DNA of 64,000 nt from NCBI GenBank assembly GCA_965277345.1, contig CBDICI010000003.1:496001-560000 (forward strand), in the 5' to 3' direction. Both the position numbers and the translations under genes were made by a program. Below are positions 44,470-52,130 of this stretch, one piece after another; position 1 is the stretch's first letter; each line of letters opens with the position of its first letter. The notes under the pieces are model-generated. The model worked only from the letters and a program-made list of their open reading frames with translations, was not told the origin of the DNA and made no database searches. This DNA is from CAIOYC01 sp965277345. GTDB taxonomy: Bacteria; Pseudomonadota; Alphaproteobacteria; Caulobacterales; Caulobacteraceae.

Positions 44470-46044
44470 CTAGGCGCTCATCGCTTCCGGCTCGCGCCGT
44501 TCGCGCTTGACCAGGAGCTTGTTCAGGGCGTGCACATAGGCGCGCACGGCGGCGACGATGGTGTCGGTGTCGGCCCCTTGGCCGTCCACGAGCCGCCCTT
44601 CCTCCTCCAGCCGCACGGTGGTCCTGGCCTGGGCGTCCGTCCCCTCGGTCACCGCGCCGACGGAATAGAGCCGAAGCTGCGCCTCGTGCGGGAACAGGAT
44701 GCGGATGGCCCTGAACGCCGCGTCCACCCCGCCGTCGCCCTCCGCCTCGGCGACACAGCGCTGGCCGTCGATCTCCAGCGTCATGTGCGCCCGCGCCGGC
44801 CCGCGCGAGCCGGTCCACACGGTCATGTCCACCAGCCGCACCCGCTCGTGGTCGCGCACCGCCGCGTCGTCCACCAGGGCGATGATGTCCTCCTCGAACA
44901 CCGTCTTCTTCCTGTCGGCCAGATCCTTGAAGCGGGTGAAGGCGTCGTTGATCTGGTTGTCGCCGAGATCGCCATAGCCGATCTCCTTCAACTTGGCGCG
45001 GAAGGCGGCTCTGCCGGAATGCTTGCCCAGCACCAGCGAGGACCTGGTCCAGCCTACGCTGGCGGGGGTCATGATCTCGTAGGTCAGGGCGTTCTTCAGC
45101 ATCCCGTCCTGGTGGATGCCGCTCTCGTGGGCAAAGGCGTTGCGGCCCACGATGGCCTTGTTGGGCTGCACGTCGAAGCCGGTGGTGGTGGCGAGCAGGC
45201 GCGAGACCTTCAGGATGTTCTCGGTGACGATGCCGGTGGTCCAGGGGCAGGCGTCCGGCCGCGTGCGCAGGGCCATCGCCACCTCCTCGATCGCGCAGTT
45301 GCCCGCGCGCTCGCCGATGCCGTTGACGGCGCCCTCGATCTGGCGCGCTCCCGCCCCCACCGCCGCCAGCGAATTGGCCACGGCGAGCCCGAGATCGTTG
45401 TGGTTGTGGGTGGAGAGGATCACCCCGTCCGCCCCCGGCACGCGCGTTCTGACCATGGCGAAGAGGGCCGAAAGGTCGCCCGGCATGGCGTAGCCCACAG
45501 TGTCGGGGATGTTGATCGTGGTGGCGCCCGCCCGGATCGCCGCCTCCACTGCCCGGCACAGGAAATCCGGATCGGTGCGCGAGCCGTCCTCCGCCGACCA
45601 TTCCACATCCGCCACGTGGTTTCGGGCCAAGGCGACGGAAGCGGTGATCCGCTCGATCACCGCGTCCGGCTCGAGTTGCAGCTTGGCCTTCATGTGCAGG
45701 GCGCTGGTGGAGATGAAGGTGTGGATGCGCGCCCGCTCCGCCCCCTTCACCGCCTCCGCGGCGCGCACGATATCGCCCGGCGCCGCGCGGGCCAGGCCGG
45801 CGATCACCGGCCCCCGCACCGTCTCGGCGATCCGCCGCACCGCCTCGAAATCGTCGTTGGAGGCAATGGGGAACCCCGCCTCGATCACATCGACACCGAG
45901 TTCGGCCAGGGCCATGGCCATGCGCAGCTTCTCCGAAAGGGTCATGGAGAAGCCCGGCGACTGTTCCCCGTCTCGCAGGGTGGTGTCGAAGATGATGACG
46001 CGGTCGTCGGCGACGGCGCCGAAATTGGGATGGTCGATGGACAT
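44470..46044 (-). CDS. leuA: 2-isopropylmalate synthase
   Basis: First committed step of leucine synthesis: condenses acetyl-CoA with 2-oxoisovalerate. The 524-residue product has the TIM-barrel motifs FDTTLRDGEQSPGFSM, metal-binding STHNHNDLGLAVANS and the flexible GIGERAGNCAIEEVAMAL, followed by GRNAFAHESGIHQDGMLKN and a C-terminal LeuA allosteric domain (about 395-505) for leucine feedback. A 288-base upstream leader with a promoter and competing hairpins suggests additional control. It heads the leuACD group. Confidence 0.97.
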   Translation of the reverse strand: MSIDHPNFGAVADDRVIIFDTTLRDGEQSPGFSMTLSEKLRMAMALAELGVDVIEAGFPIASNDDFEAVRRIAETVRGPVIAGLARAAPGDIVRAAEAVKGAERARIHTFISTSALHMKAKLQLEPDAVIERITASVALARNHVADVEWSAEDGSRTDPDFLCRAVEAAIRAGATTINIPDTVGYAMPGDLSALFAMVRTRVPGADGVILSTHNHNDLGLAVANSLAAVGAGARQIEGAVNGIGERAGNCAIEEVAMALRTRPDACPWTTGIVTENILKVSRLLATTTGFDVQPNKAIVGRNAFAHESGIHQDGMLKNALTYEIMTPASVGWTRSSLVLGKHSGRAAFRAKLKEIGYGDLGDNQINDAFTRFKDLADRKKTVFEEDIIALVDDAAVRDHERVRLVDMTVWTGSRGPARAHMTLEIDGQRCVAEAEGDGGVDAAFRAIRILFPHEAQLRLYSVGAVTEGTDAQARTTVRLEEEGRLVDGQGADTDTIVAAVRAYVHALNKLLVKRERREPEAMSA

Positions 46045-46086
46045 GGGATGGAGCTCGAATGGGGCTGCGACAGGGGGGTGGGCGAA

Positions 46087-46253
46087 CCCCTGGACGCAGC
46101 CGTCGCGGTCAACCCGCGTCGGTCACGCCCAGGGGCCGCTTAGTCGCAGACACGCGCGCGGAGTTCTCGACGTCCAGGGGCGTCGGGCGAACCGCAAGGG
46201 GGCGTTTGCGCGCGTCATGGACTCGTTATGCCGCAATCCGCAGACCAAGGCAA
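46087..46253 (-). promoter_or_regulatory. leuA promoter and structured leader
   Basis: Minus strand: a candidate promoter TTGCCT (46253-46248), 17 bases, CATAAC (46230-46225) places the transcript start near 46218. In the leader three segments compete: 46171-46180, 46128-46135 and 46087-46096. The last, CGTCCAGGGG-type, can pair perfectly over 10 bases with the first or over about 7 with the second. A 31-codon frame from ATG 46218, with the codons CTG CGA CTA near its end, spans the first two segments. No T-run follows, so any control would act on translation or by Rho. Confidence 0.4.
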
Positions 46254-46332
46254 GGATTACCTTTTGACGGTGGATTTCGGCTTCATGACGCAATGACGTA
46301 CCTGTTAGTTGCGAGGAAGCACGCAAAACATG

Positions 46333-46557
46333 CTAATTGTCGACCTGGAAACGAAAGACAGCCTCCAGCGGCGCGTTAAACACCGCGGCGATGCGGAAGG
46401 CCGCCTCCAACGTCGGGGAATATCTGCCCTGTTCGATCGCGATGATGGTCTGGCGGGTGACGCCTACCGCGTCCGCCAGCGCCTGCTGGGTCATCTCCCC
46501 ATGTTCGAAGCGCAGCACGCGGATGCGGTTGGTGACGCGCGTCGGGGGGCGCCCCAT
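46333..46557 (-). CDS. XRE/Cro-family small transcriptional regulator
   Basis: A 74-residue single-domain regulator. The helix-turn-helix is clear: MTQQALADAVGVTRQTIIAI then EQGRYSPTLEAAFRIAAVFN, the compact form with a tail LEAVFRFQ found in many bacteria beside small membrane proteins. The ATG overlaps the stop of the membrane-protein gene (TGATG), so they form a two-gene operon, probably autoregulated. Target genes unknown. Confidence 0.9.
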   Translation of the reverse strand: MGRPPTRVTNRIRVLRFEHGEMTQQALADAVGVTRQTIIAIEQGRYSPTLEAAFRIAAVFNAPLEAVFRFQVDN

Positions 46558-47018
46558 CAGACGCCCCGCCGATAGCCGAGGATGACGGCCAGATATTGGA
46601 TAACCTGAGCCACCGCCAGCGCGCCGAAAACCACGTTGGCGATCACCCAACCACCGCCCTCGCCGAGCCCCCGCGCGAAATAGACGCTGGCTGCGGCCGC
46701 CACCGCGCCGACCTGAAGCGTAAGATAGGCGGCCGACCTGGCGCGCAACTGGATCATGCGCTCCCGCTCGTCTTCGGGCGCCTTGGCCTCGCGCGGCGAG
46801 AGGATCGACACGACGGTCAAACCGATAATCTGTAGCACCACCAGCGCGACCACGGCGAGGCCGGCCTCCGCGCTCATGGCGAAGGGACCGCCGAACGCCA
46901 CACCCCGGGCATAGAAGACAAAATACGCACCGTAGATCGCCAGGGTCGCCAAAAGCGAAATCCACGCCGACTTTTCCCGAAAGGCCATCGCCCCCTGCAT
47001 GTCAAAGATATCAGACAT
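46557..47018 (-). CDS. Small four-helix membrane protein paired with XRE regulator
   Basis: A 153-residue protein with four predicted membrane helices (about 18-38, 50-72, 93-113, 122-145) and a conserved cytosolic loop PREAKAPEDERERMIQLRAR, the DERE motif of DUF2178-like proteins, which typically accompany a small XRE regulator. ATG 47018 or 46988 is the start. Upstream the first 20 bases of the gene are nearly repeated. Function unknown; a sensory or regulator-sequestering role is possible but not shown. Confidence 0.75.
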   Translation of the reverse strand: MSDIFDMQGAMAFREKSAWISLLATLAIYGAYFVFYARGVAFGGPFAMSAEAGLAVVALVVLQIIGLTVVSILSPREAKAPEDERERMIQLRARSAAYLTLQVGAVAAAASVYFARGLGEGGGWVIANVVFGALAVAQVIQYLAVILGYRRGV

Positions 47019-47064
47019 TGGTGTGTATGCTCAAGCAAACATGGAGTCAAGAATATCGGACATC
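46999..47064 (-). repeat. Near-duplicate of the membrane-protein gene start
   Basis: The minus-strand gene start (47018-46999) ATGTCTGATATCTTTGACAT is nearly repeated 46 bases upstream (47064-47045) as ATGTCCGATATTCTTGAC followed by TCCATG. The upstream copy would encode MSDILDSMFA and then stop. It is either a duplicated 5' end, a mini-leader or paired regulator sites. Confidence 0.5.
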
Positions 47065-47185
47065 TCATCGGCTAAGCGCCCGACTCCGCCGATCGGCGGG
47101 TCCGTCGCCGGCCTTGCCGCGCCCTGTCCTTTGCTGTATCAGCCCGCCCTTCGTCGAAGGCGGTCTCTGAGCAGAGCGCAGGCTA

Positions 47186-47212
47186 CGGGTTGGAGAGACC
47201 TCCACCCACCCG
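47186..47212 (+). promoter_or_regulatory. Hairpin in the rpsF leader (possible S6:S18 autoregulatory site)
   Basis: CGGGT-TGGAG (47186-47195), loop AGAC, CTCCA (47200-47204), a three-base CCC bulge, then ACCCG (47208-47212), about 74 bases before rpsF. A hairpin with a one-sided C-rich bulge near CCG resembles the known S6:S18-binding leader of other bacteria, but this match is by eye only. Confidence 0.4.
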
Positions 47213-47285
47213 CTCAGGATCCATCGTTCCCGCAGGTCTTCCGGCCGGTGGGCGCGCCGCCTTCCCCAACCGGAAGAGGACCGAC

Positions 47286-47681
47286 ATGGCTCTTTACGAG
47301 CACGTTATCATCGCGCGGCAGGATATCAGCCCGCAACAGGCCGAAGCCCTCAACGATCAGCTCAAGCACCTCATCGAGGAACAGGGCGGCCACGTGGCCA
47401 AGATCGAATACTGGGGCCTGCGCAACCTGACCTATCGCATCAAGAAGAACCGCAAGGGGCACTATTCGCTCCTGGCCATCGACGCCCCCGCCCCGGCGGT
47501 GAAGGAGATGGAGCGCCAGCTGTCGCTGAACGAAGACGTGCTGCGCACGCTCACCGTCCGCGTGGAGGAACTCGATCTGGAGCTTTCGCCGATCCTGGCC
47601 CGCCGCGACCGCGAGCGCGCCGAGCGGGGCGACCGCGAGGATCGTCCGCCGCGCGCCGACTACGAAGAATTCCAGGTCTAA
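47286..47681 (+). CDS. rpsF: 30S ribosomal protein S6
   Basis: Small-subunit protein that binds 16S rRNA with S18. The 131-residue product starts MALYEHVIIARQDISPQQ and contains KIEYWGLRNLTYRIKKNRKG, both family hallmarks, then an extended charged C-terminal tail (RRDRERAERGDREDRPPRA) common in alphaproteobacteria. ATG 47286 follows a GAAGAGG site. First of rpsF-rpsR-rplI. Confidence 0.98.
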   Translation: MALYEHVIIARQDISPQQAEALNDQLKHLIEEQGGHVAKIEYWGLRNLTYRIKKNRKGHYSLLAIDAPAPAVKEMERQLSLNEDVLRTLTVRVEELDLELSPILARRDRERAERGDREDRPPRADYEEFQV

Positions 47682-47690
47682 GGAGCCGTC

Positions 47691-47963
47691 ATGACCGATA
47701 CGACAGACGTCGCGGCGCCGGCCGCCTCCGCCGGGGGCGCCCGCCGCCCCTTCTTCCGCCGCCGCAAGGTCGATCCGTTCGCGGGCTCCGCCGCCCCCAA
47801 GATTGACTACAAGGACGTGAAGCTGCTGCAACGCTACATCTCCGAGCGCGGCAAGATCGTGCCCTCGCGCATCACCGCGGTCGGCCAGAAGAACCAGCGC
47901 AAGCTCGCCCAGGCGATCAAGCGCGCGCGGTATCTGGCCCTCCTCCCCTACGTCGTGAAGTAA
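47691..47963 (+). CDS. rpsR: 30S ribosomal protein S18
   Basis: A 90-residue small-subunit protein. The core IDYKDVKLLQRYISERGKIV then PSRITAVGQKNQRKLAQAIK and RARYLALLPYV is the canonical S18 sequence. No CxxC zinc motif is present. It lies 9 bases after rpsF, and rplI follows after 13 bases. Confidence 0.98.
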   Translation: MTDTTDVAAPAASAGGARRPFFRRRKVDPFAGSAAPKIDYKDVKLLQRYISERGKIVPSRITAVGQKNQRKLAQAIKRARYLALLPYVVK

Positions 47964-47976
47964 GGGAGCGACACAG

Positions 47977-48564
47977 ATGAAAGTCATCCTGCTGGAACGC
48001 GTCGAGCGCCTCGGCGCCATCGGCGACACCGTGGTGGTGAAGGACGGGTTCGCCCGCAACTTCCTGCTGCCCCGCTCCAAGGCGCTGCGCGCCTCGGCCA
48101 ATAACCTCAAGCTGTTCGAGGCCCAGCGCGCCCAGATCGAGGCCCGCAATGCCGAGCAGAAGGCCGCCGCCGAAAAGGCCGGCTCCAAGCTCGACAACGA
48201 GACCTACATCATGATCCGTTCGGCGGGCGAAACCGGCCAGCTCTACGGTTCGGTCTCCGGCCGCGACGTGGCCGACATCATCAATGCCGAAGGCGGCAAG
48301 GTGGACCGCAGCCAGGTGGTGCTCGACAAGCCGATCAAGACCCTCGGCGTGCACGCGGTGAAGGTGCGCCTCCACGCCGAGGTCGCCATCACGGTGAAGA
48401 TCAACATCGCCCGCTCGGCCGACGAAGCCGAGCGTCAGTCCAAGGGCGAGAACGTCATCACCAGCCAGTTCGAGGAGGAGCGCCAGGCCGCCGCCGAACA
48501 GGCCGAGGATATGGCCGAGGGCGGCGCCGGCTCACAGGGCGACGACCGGGACTACGCGGCCTGA
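47977..48564 (+). CDS. rplI: 50S ribosomal protein L9
   Basis: Large-subunit protein of 195 residues. The N-terminal rRNA-binding domain VILLERVERLGAIGDTVVVK then GFARNFLLPRSKALRAS is the L9 signature; the long connecting helix is visible (AQIEARNAEQKAAAEKAG), and the C-terminal domain has GQLYGSVSGRDVADII. It exceeds the usual 148 residues because of an acidic C-terminal extension. A GC hairpin follows the stop. Confidence 0.98.
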   Translation: MKVILLERVERLGAIGDTVVVKDGFARNFLLPRSKALRASANNLKLFEAQRAQIEARNAEQKAAAEKAGSKLDNETYIMIRSAGETGQLYGSVSGRDVADIINAEGGKVDRSQVVLDKPIKTLGVHAVKVRLHAEVAITVKINIARSADEAERQSKGENVITSQFEEERQAAAEQAEDMAEGGAGSQGDDRDYAA

Positions 48565-48587
48565 CCCTGCGTGAAGGTTTGAGAATG

Positions 48588-48621
48588 CGGCGCGGCGGCG
48601 AAAGCTTCCGCGCCGTTGCTA
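48588..48621 (+). terminator. Putative terminator of the rpsF operon
   Basis: Perfect 8-base arms CGGCGCGG (48588-48595) and CCGCGCCG (48608-48615) around a 12-base loop, followed by TTGCTA and shortly TTT. It separates rplI from the convergent hydrolase gene and may act for both. The T-run is imperfect. Confidence 0.55.
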
Positions 48622-49299
48622 TTTGGGGTTTTTCTTCTGGCTGTGTTTCTCGTCCCGCGCCGGATGGGGCGGTTTGGACACGTCGACCTGGGCGATCGGA
48701 TCGACGGCGGGGTCGGCGGCGAAGTCGCACGGAGCGATGAAGCCGAGACCGTCCCAGGGGATATCGATCCTGGCCGCGGCGAAGGCCTTGGCCACGAACT
48801 CGGAACAAATGAACTCGTCGTCGGGGATCAGCATGTGCGGCGTATGCCGCTCACCCATCAGTTTGGCCGCGGCGATGCGCAGGCCGATCTTGGTGATCTC
48901 GTTCGGCGCGAACTTGGCGCCCAGATGGTCGAAGGCGAACCTGGCCATCTTCAACACCTTCGGATCGGCAGAACCGCCGCCGAACGCCTGGTGCCGGGTG
49001 AGCAATATCTTGCCCGGATAGGGCGAGGCGCCGGAGGAGCTCTTGGAGCAGAACTCCGACAGGGCCACGCAACGCACGCCGATGTTCTGGACACATTCGA
49101 TGACGATCACCTCGTCCAGGCCGTCGATGCGGAAGGCGATGGCGATGTGGCTCCACGGGCTGCCGGTGGACCAGCGGATCAGCTTGGAGAACGGGTCCTT
49201 GCCTTGGCACAGGAACAGATCCCCATCCTTGACCAGCTTGCGCACCTCGGCATAGGGCTGGGGCGCGAAGGTCTCCAAGGCGTCGTCTGGGATGGTCAT
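48619..49299 (-). CDS. YiiX-like permuted NlpC/P60 cysteine hydrolase
   Basis: A 226-residue protein of the permuted papain-fold group (YiiX/YebB-like). LVKDGDLFLCQGKDPFSKLI opens the domain, the catalytic His is in STGSPWSHIAIAF, and the catalytic Cys in DDEFICSEFVAKAF, in the permuted order His before Cys. No signal peptide or lipobox is seen. ATG 49299 is chosen. A perfect EcfG promoter (GGAAC-N17-CGTT) lies 33-58 bases upstream, so it is probably in the PhyR regulon. Substrate could be lipid, peptide or amide bonds. Confidence 0.83.
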   Translation of the reverse strand: MTIPDDALETFAPQPYAEVRKLVKDGDLFLCQGKDPFSKLIRWSTGSPWSHIAIAFRIDGLDEVIVIECVQNIGVRCVALSEFCSKSSSGASPYPGKILLTRHQAFGGGSADPKVLKMARFAFDHLGAKFAPNEITKIGLRIAAAKLMGERHTPHMLIPDDEFICSEFVAKAFAAARIDIPWDGLGFIAPCDFAADPAVDPIAQVDVSKPPHPARDEKHSQKKNPK

Positions 49300-49331
49300 G
49301 ACCCGTCCATGGCAAGGCGCAATCCTCGCCC

Positions 49332-49357
49332 AACGCCAAGCTTGCACAAGACGTTCC
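49332..49357 (-). promoter_or_regulatory. EcfG promoter of the YiiX-like gene
   Basis: Minus strand GGAAC (49357-49353), 17 bases, CGTT (49335-49332), a perfect match to the general-stress sigma consensus. Predicted start near 49325, about 26 bases before the ATG at 49299. Confidence 0.78.
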
Positions 49358-49444
49358 ACAGGGCCCGAATGAGCCGTGGATATGTCGGCTCTGCGACGCC
49401 GCGCGCGCATGATCGCCGCCGGGCGTTAGTCTATCGCTAACCCC

Positions 49445-50935
49445 ATGACCTCTCCCGCCTTCGATTTCAGCGCCCACACCCCCCTCGACCCGCCCATCGA
49501 CCGGATGCCCTGCAATGTGGAGGCGGAGCAGGCGCTGCTCGGCGTGCTGCTCTACGACAACGGCGCCTATGAGCGGCTGTCCGACAGCCTCCAGGCGCGC
49601 CATTTCTACGAGACCTTCCACGGCCGCCTGTTCGCGGCGATCGAGGACAATGTCCGCCGCGGCGCCCTGGCCGACCCCAATCTGCTCAAGGACCGCTTCG
49701 CCCGCGACCCGGCGTTCGAAGAACTGGGCGGGGTGCGCTACCTCGCCAATCTGGTGGACAACGCCCCGCCCGCCGCCAACGCCGCCGACTATGCCCGCAC
49801 CATCTACGACCTGGCGCTCCGCCGCGATCTGATCCGCATCGGCGGCGAGATCGCCTCCACCGCCACCACCGATGCGGAAAAGGCGGCGCGCGACCAGATC
49901 GAGGCCGCCGAACAGCAACTCTACACCCTGGCCGAGAACGGCATGGCCTCCACCGGCTTCATCGCCTTCGCCGACGCCCTGCACGGCGCGGTGGAGATGG
50001 CGGCGGAGGCCTTTTCGCGCGACGGCAAGCTGGCCGGCGTCTCCACCGGCCTCCTGGATCTCGACCAGAAGCTCGGCGGGCTGCACCCGTCGGACCTGTT
50101 GATCATCGCCGGTCGTCCCTCCATGGGCAAGACCGCGCTGGCCACCAACATCGCCTTCCACGTGGCGCGCAACTATGCCTACGAGATCGAGCCGGACGGC
50201 TCGAAGAAGACCTCGGGCGGCGGGGTCGTGGCTTTCTTCTCGCTGGAAATGTCGGCCGAACAGCTGGCCATGCGCCTCCTCGCCGAGGTCTCCGGCGTCT
50301 CCTCCGATCGCCTGCGCAAGGGCGAGATCGACCAGAGCGAGTTCAGCCGCGTGCGCGACGCCGCGCTGGAGATCGAGAGCGCGCCGCTGCACATCGACGC
50401 CACCGGCGGCCTGTCCATCGCCAAGCTGACGGCTCGCGCCCGCCGCCTGAAACGCACCTCGGGACTCGATCTGATCGTGGTCGACTACCTGCAACTGGTC
50501 ACCGGTTCCGACCTCGGCGCCAACGCCAACCGGGTGCAGGAGGTCAGCCAGATCACCCAGGGACTCAAGGCCTTGGCCAAGGAACTCAGCGTGCCGATCA
50601 TCGCCCTGTCCCAGCTCTCGCGCCAGGTGGAGAACCGCGAGGACAAGCGCCCGCAACTGTCGGACCTGCGCGAGTCCGGCTCCATCGAGCAGGACGCCGA
50701 CGCGGTGATGTTTGTCTATCGGGAAAGCTACTATCTCGGCCGGGCGGAGCCGGACGTGAAGGACCAGGCCAAGCACTTCGAATGGCAGGAGCGCATGGAC
50801 GAGGCGCGCGGCAAGGCCGAGGTGATCATCGGCAAACAGCGCCACGGCCCCATCGGCACCGTGCGCCTGGCCTTCAACGAGGACCTGACCAAGTTCGGCA
50901 ACCTGGCCCGCAGCGACCGGTATGAGGTGCGGTGA
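49445..50935 (+). CDS. dnaB: Replicative DNA helicase DnaB
   Basis: Hexameric 5'-3' helicase at the replication fork, 496 residues. The N-terminal domain opens with RMPCNVEAEQALLGVLLYDN; the RecA-like C-terminal domain has Walker A IIAGRPSMGKTALATNI, Walker B LIVVDYLQLV, and LSQLSRQVENREDKRPQLSD then SGSIEQDADAVMFVYR. No intein or insertion is present. It is followed by a family A palindromic repeat and alr. Confidence 0.98.
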   Translation: MTSPAFDFSAHTPLDPPIDRMPCNVEAEQALLGVLLYDNGAYERLSDSLQARHFYETFHGRLFAAIEDNVRRGALADPNLLKDRFARDPAFEELGGVRYLANLVDNAPPAANAADYARTIYDLALRRDLIRIGGEIASTATTDAEKAARDQIEAAEQQLYTLAENGMASTGFIAFADALHGAVEMAAEAFSRDGKLAGVSTGLLDLDQKLGGLHPSDLLIIAGRPSMGKTALATNIAFHVARNYAYEIEPDGSKKTSGGGVVAFFSLEMSAEQLAMRLLAEVSGVSSDRLRKGEIDQSEFSRVRDAALEIESAPLHIDATGGLSIAKLTARARRLKRTSGLDLIVVDYLQLVTGSDLGANANRVQEVSQITQGLKALAKELSVPIIALSQLSRQVENREDKRPQLSDLRESGSIEQDADAVMFVYRESYYLGRAEPDVKDQAKHFEWQERMDEARGKAEVIIGKQRHGPIGTVRLAFNEDLTKFGNLARSDRYEVR

Positions 50936-50938
50936 GTT

Positions 50939-51063
50939 TTCCTCCCCTGCGCAGCGGGGAGGTGGCGGCGAAGCCGACGGGGGCTGCCCGAGCGCGACGG
51001 TGGGCTGCAGCCCCCACCACCGCGTTTCACGCGGTCCCCCTCCCCCGCTTCGCAGGGGAGGAA
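50939..51063. repeat. Palindromic intergenic repeat, family A copy 2
   Basis: Perfect 13-base terminal inverted repeats TTCCTCCCCTGCG (50939-50951) and CGCAGGGGAGGAA (51051-51063). Inner blocks AGGTGGCG, GACGG, CCACCGCG and ACGCGGTCC match the copy at 42171-42310. It lies between dnaB and alr, both on the plus strand, so it would be in a readthrough transcript. Confidence 0.87.
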
Positions 51064-51083
51064 TAACAGGCTACGTCACCGCC

Positions 51084-52130
51084 GTGTCCGTGACTTCCCC
51101 CCGCCTCACCATCGACCTCGACGCGCTGGCGGCGAACTACCGCACGCTGTCGGTGCAGGCGCAAGGGGCGGAGGTGGCGCCGGTGGTGAAGGCCGACGGC
51201 TATGGTCTGGGCGCCGCCGAAGTCGCCAGACGGCTGATCGCGGACGGGGCCAGGACGTTTTTCGTCGCCCGACCGTCCGAGGGCGTGAGCCTGCGCTCCG
51301 CACTCGGCGGCGAACCCGTCATCTATGTGCTGGACGGCTGCCCCGAGGGGGCGGCGGCGGCCCTCAAGGCCTCCGCCCTGACGCCCGTGCTCAACACGAT
51401 GGATCAGGTCGCGGACTGGGGCGAGGATGACGCCGCCCTGATGATCGACACCGGCCTCAACCGGCTCGGCGTCACGGCCGGGGACGCCAAAGCCCTGGCC
51501 GAACGACGCTTCAGCATCGTGATGAGCCACCTGGCCTGCGCCGACGATCCGGCCCACCCCATGAACGATCGACAACGCGAGCGGTTCGGGGCGCTGGCGG
51601 CGCTGTTCCCGGGCGCTCGCCGCAGCCTCGCCGCCTCCGACGGTCTGTTCCTGGGATCGGACTTCACCTTCGACATGGTGCGCACCGGCATCTGCCTCTA
51701 TGGCGGCGGCCCGCACGGCAGGCCGGACGCGCGGATCAAGCCCGTGGTCACCTTCGAGGCCCCGATCCTGCAAATCCGCGACCTCGCCCCTGGCGACACG
51801 GTCGGCTATGGCGCGTGCTTCACCGCGACCGAGCCCATGCGGGTCGCGGTGGTGGCGGCGGGCTATGCCGACGGCGTCTTGCGGTCCGCCTCCGGTCGCG
51901 CCTATGGAAGCCTGGACGGCCAGCGATGCGCCGGGCTTGGCCGCATCTCCATGGACCTCACCCTCTATGACGTCACCCATCTGCCCGCCGCGCGCGCCGG
52001 CGCGATGATGCAGCTCGTCGGCCCCGACGTGCCGGTGGACGATGTGGCGCGCGCCTCCGGAACTATTGCATACGAGTTGCTGACCCGGCTGGGCGGACGG
52101 GCCGAACGCCGCTATCTGGGACGCGCATGA
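51084..52130 (+). CDS. alr: Alanine racemase
   Basis: PLP enzyme that makes D-alanine for peptidoglycan, about 348 residues. The PLP lysine is in PVVKADGYGLGA, the second catalytic Tyr in VGYGACFTAT, and DLDALAANYRTL, MIDTGLNRLGV and GRISMDLTLYDVT are family motifs. GTG 51084 or GTG 51090 is the start. The stop overlaps the MlaE-like ATG (ATGA), coupling cell-wall precursor synthesis to lipid transport genes. Active-site residues look intact. Confidence 0.95.
   Translation: MSVTSPRLTIDLDALAANYRTLSVQAQGAEVAPVVKADGYGLGAAEVARRLIADGARTFFVARPSEGVSLRSALGGEPVIYVLDGCPEGAAAALKASALTPVLNTMDQVADWGEDDAALMIDTGLNRLGVTAGDAKALAERRFSIVMSHLACADDPAHPMNDRQRERFGALAALFPGARRSLAASDGLFLGSDFTFDMVRTGICLYGGGPHGRPDARIKPVVTFEAPILQIRDLAPGDTVGYGACFTATEPMRVAVVAAGYADGVLRSASGRAYGSLDGQRCAGLGRISMDLTLYDVTHLPAARAGAMMQLVGPDVPVDDVARASGTIAYELLTRLGGRAERRYLGRA

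Noticed and set aside
46123..46326. 67-codon frame upstream of leuA as a protein gene
   Set aside because: Its first half lies before the predicted promoter and its composition is unremarkable. Only the last 31 codons are kept, as a possible leader frame.
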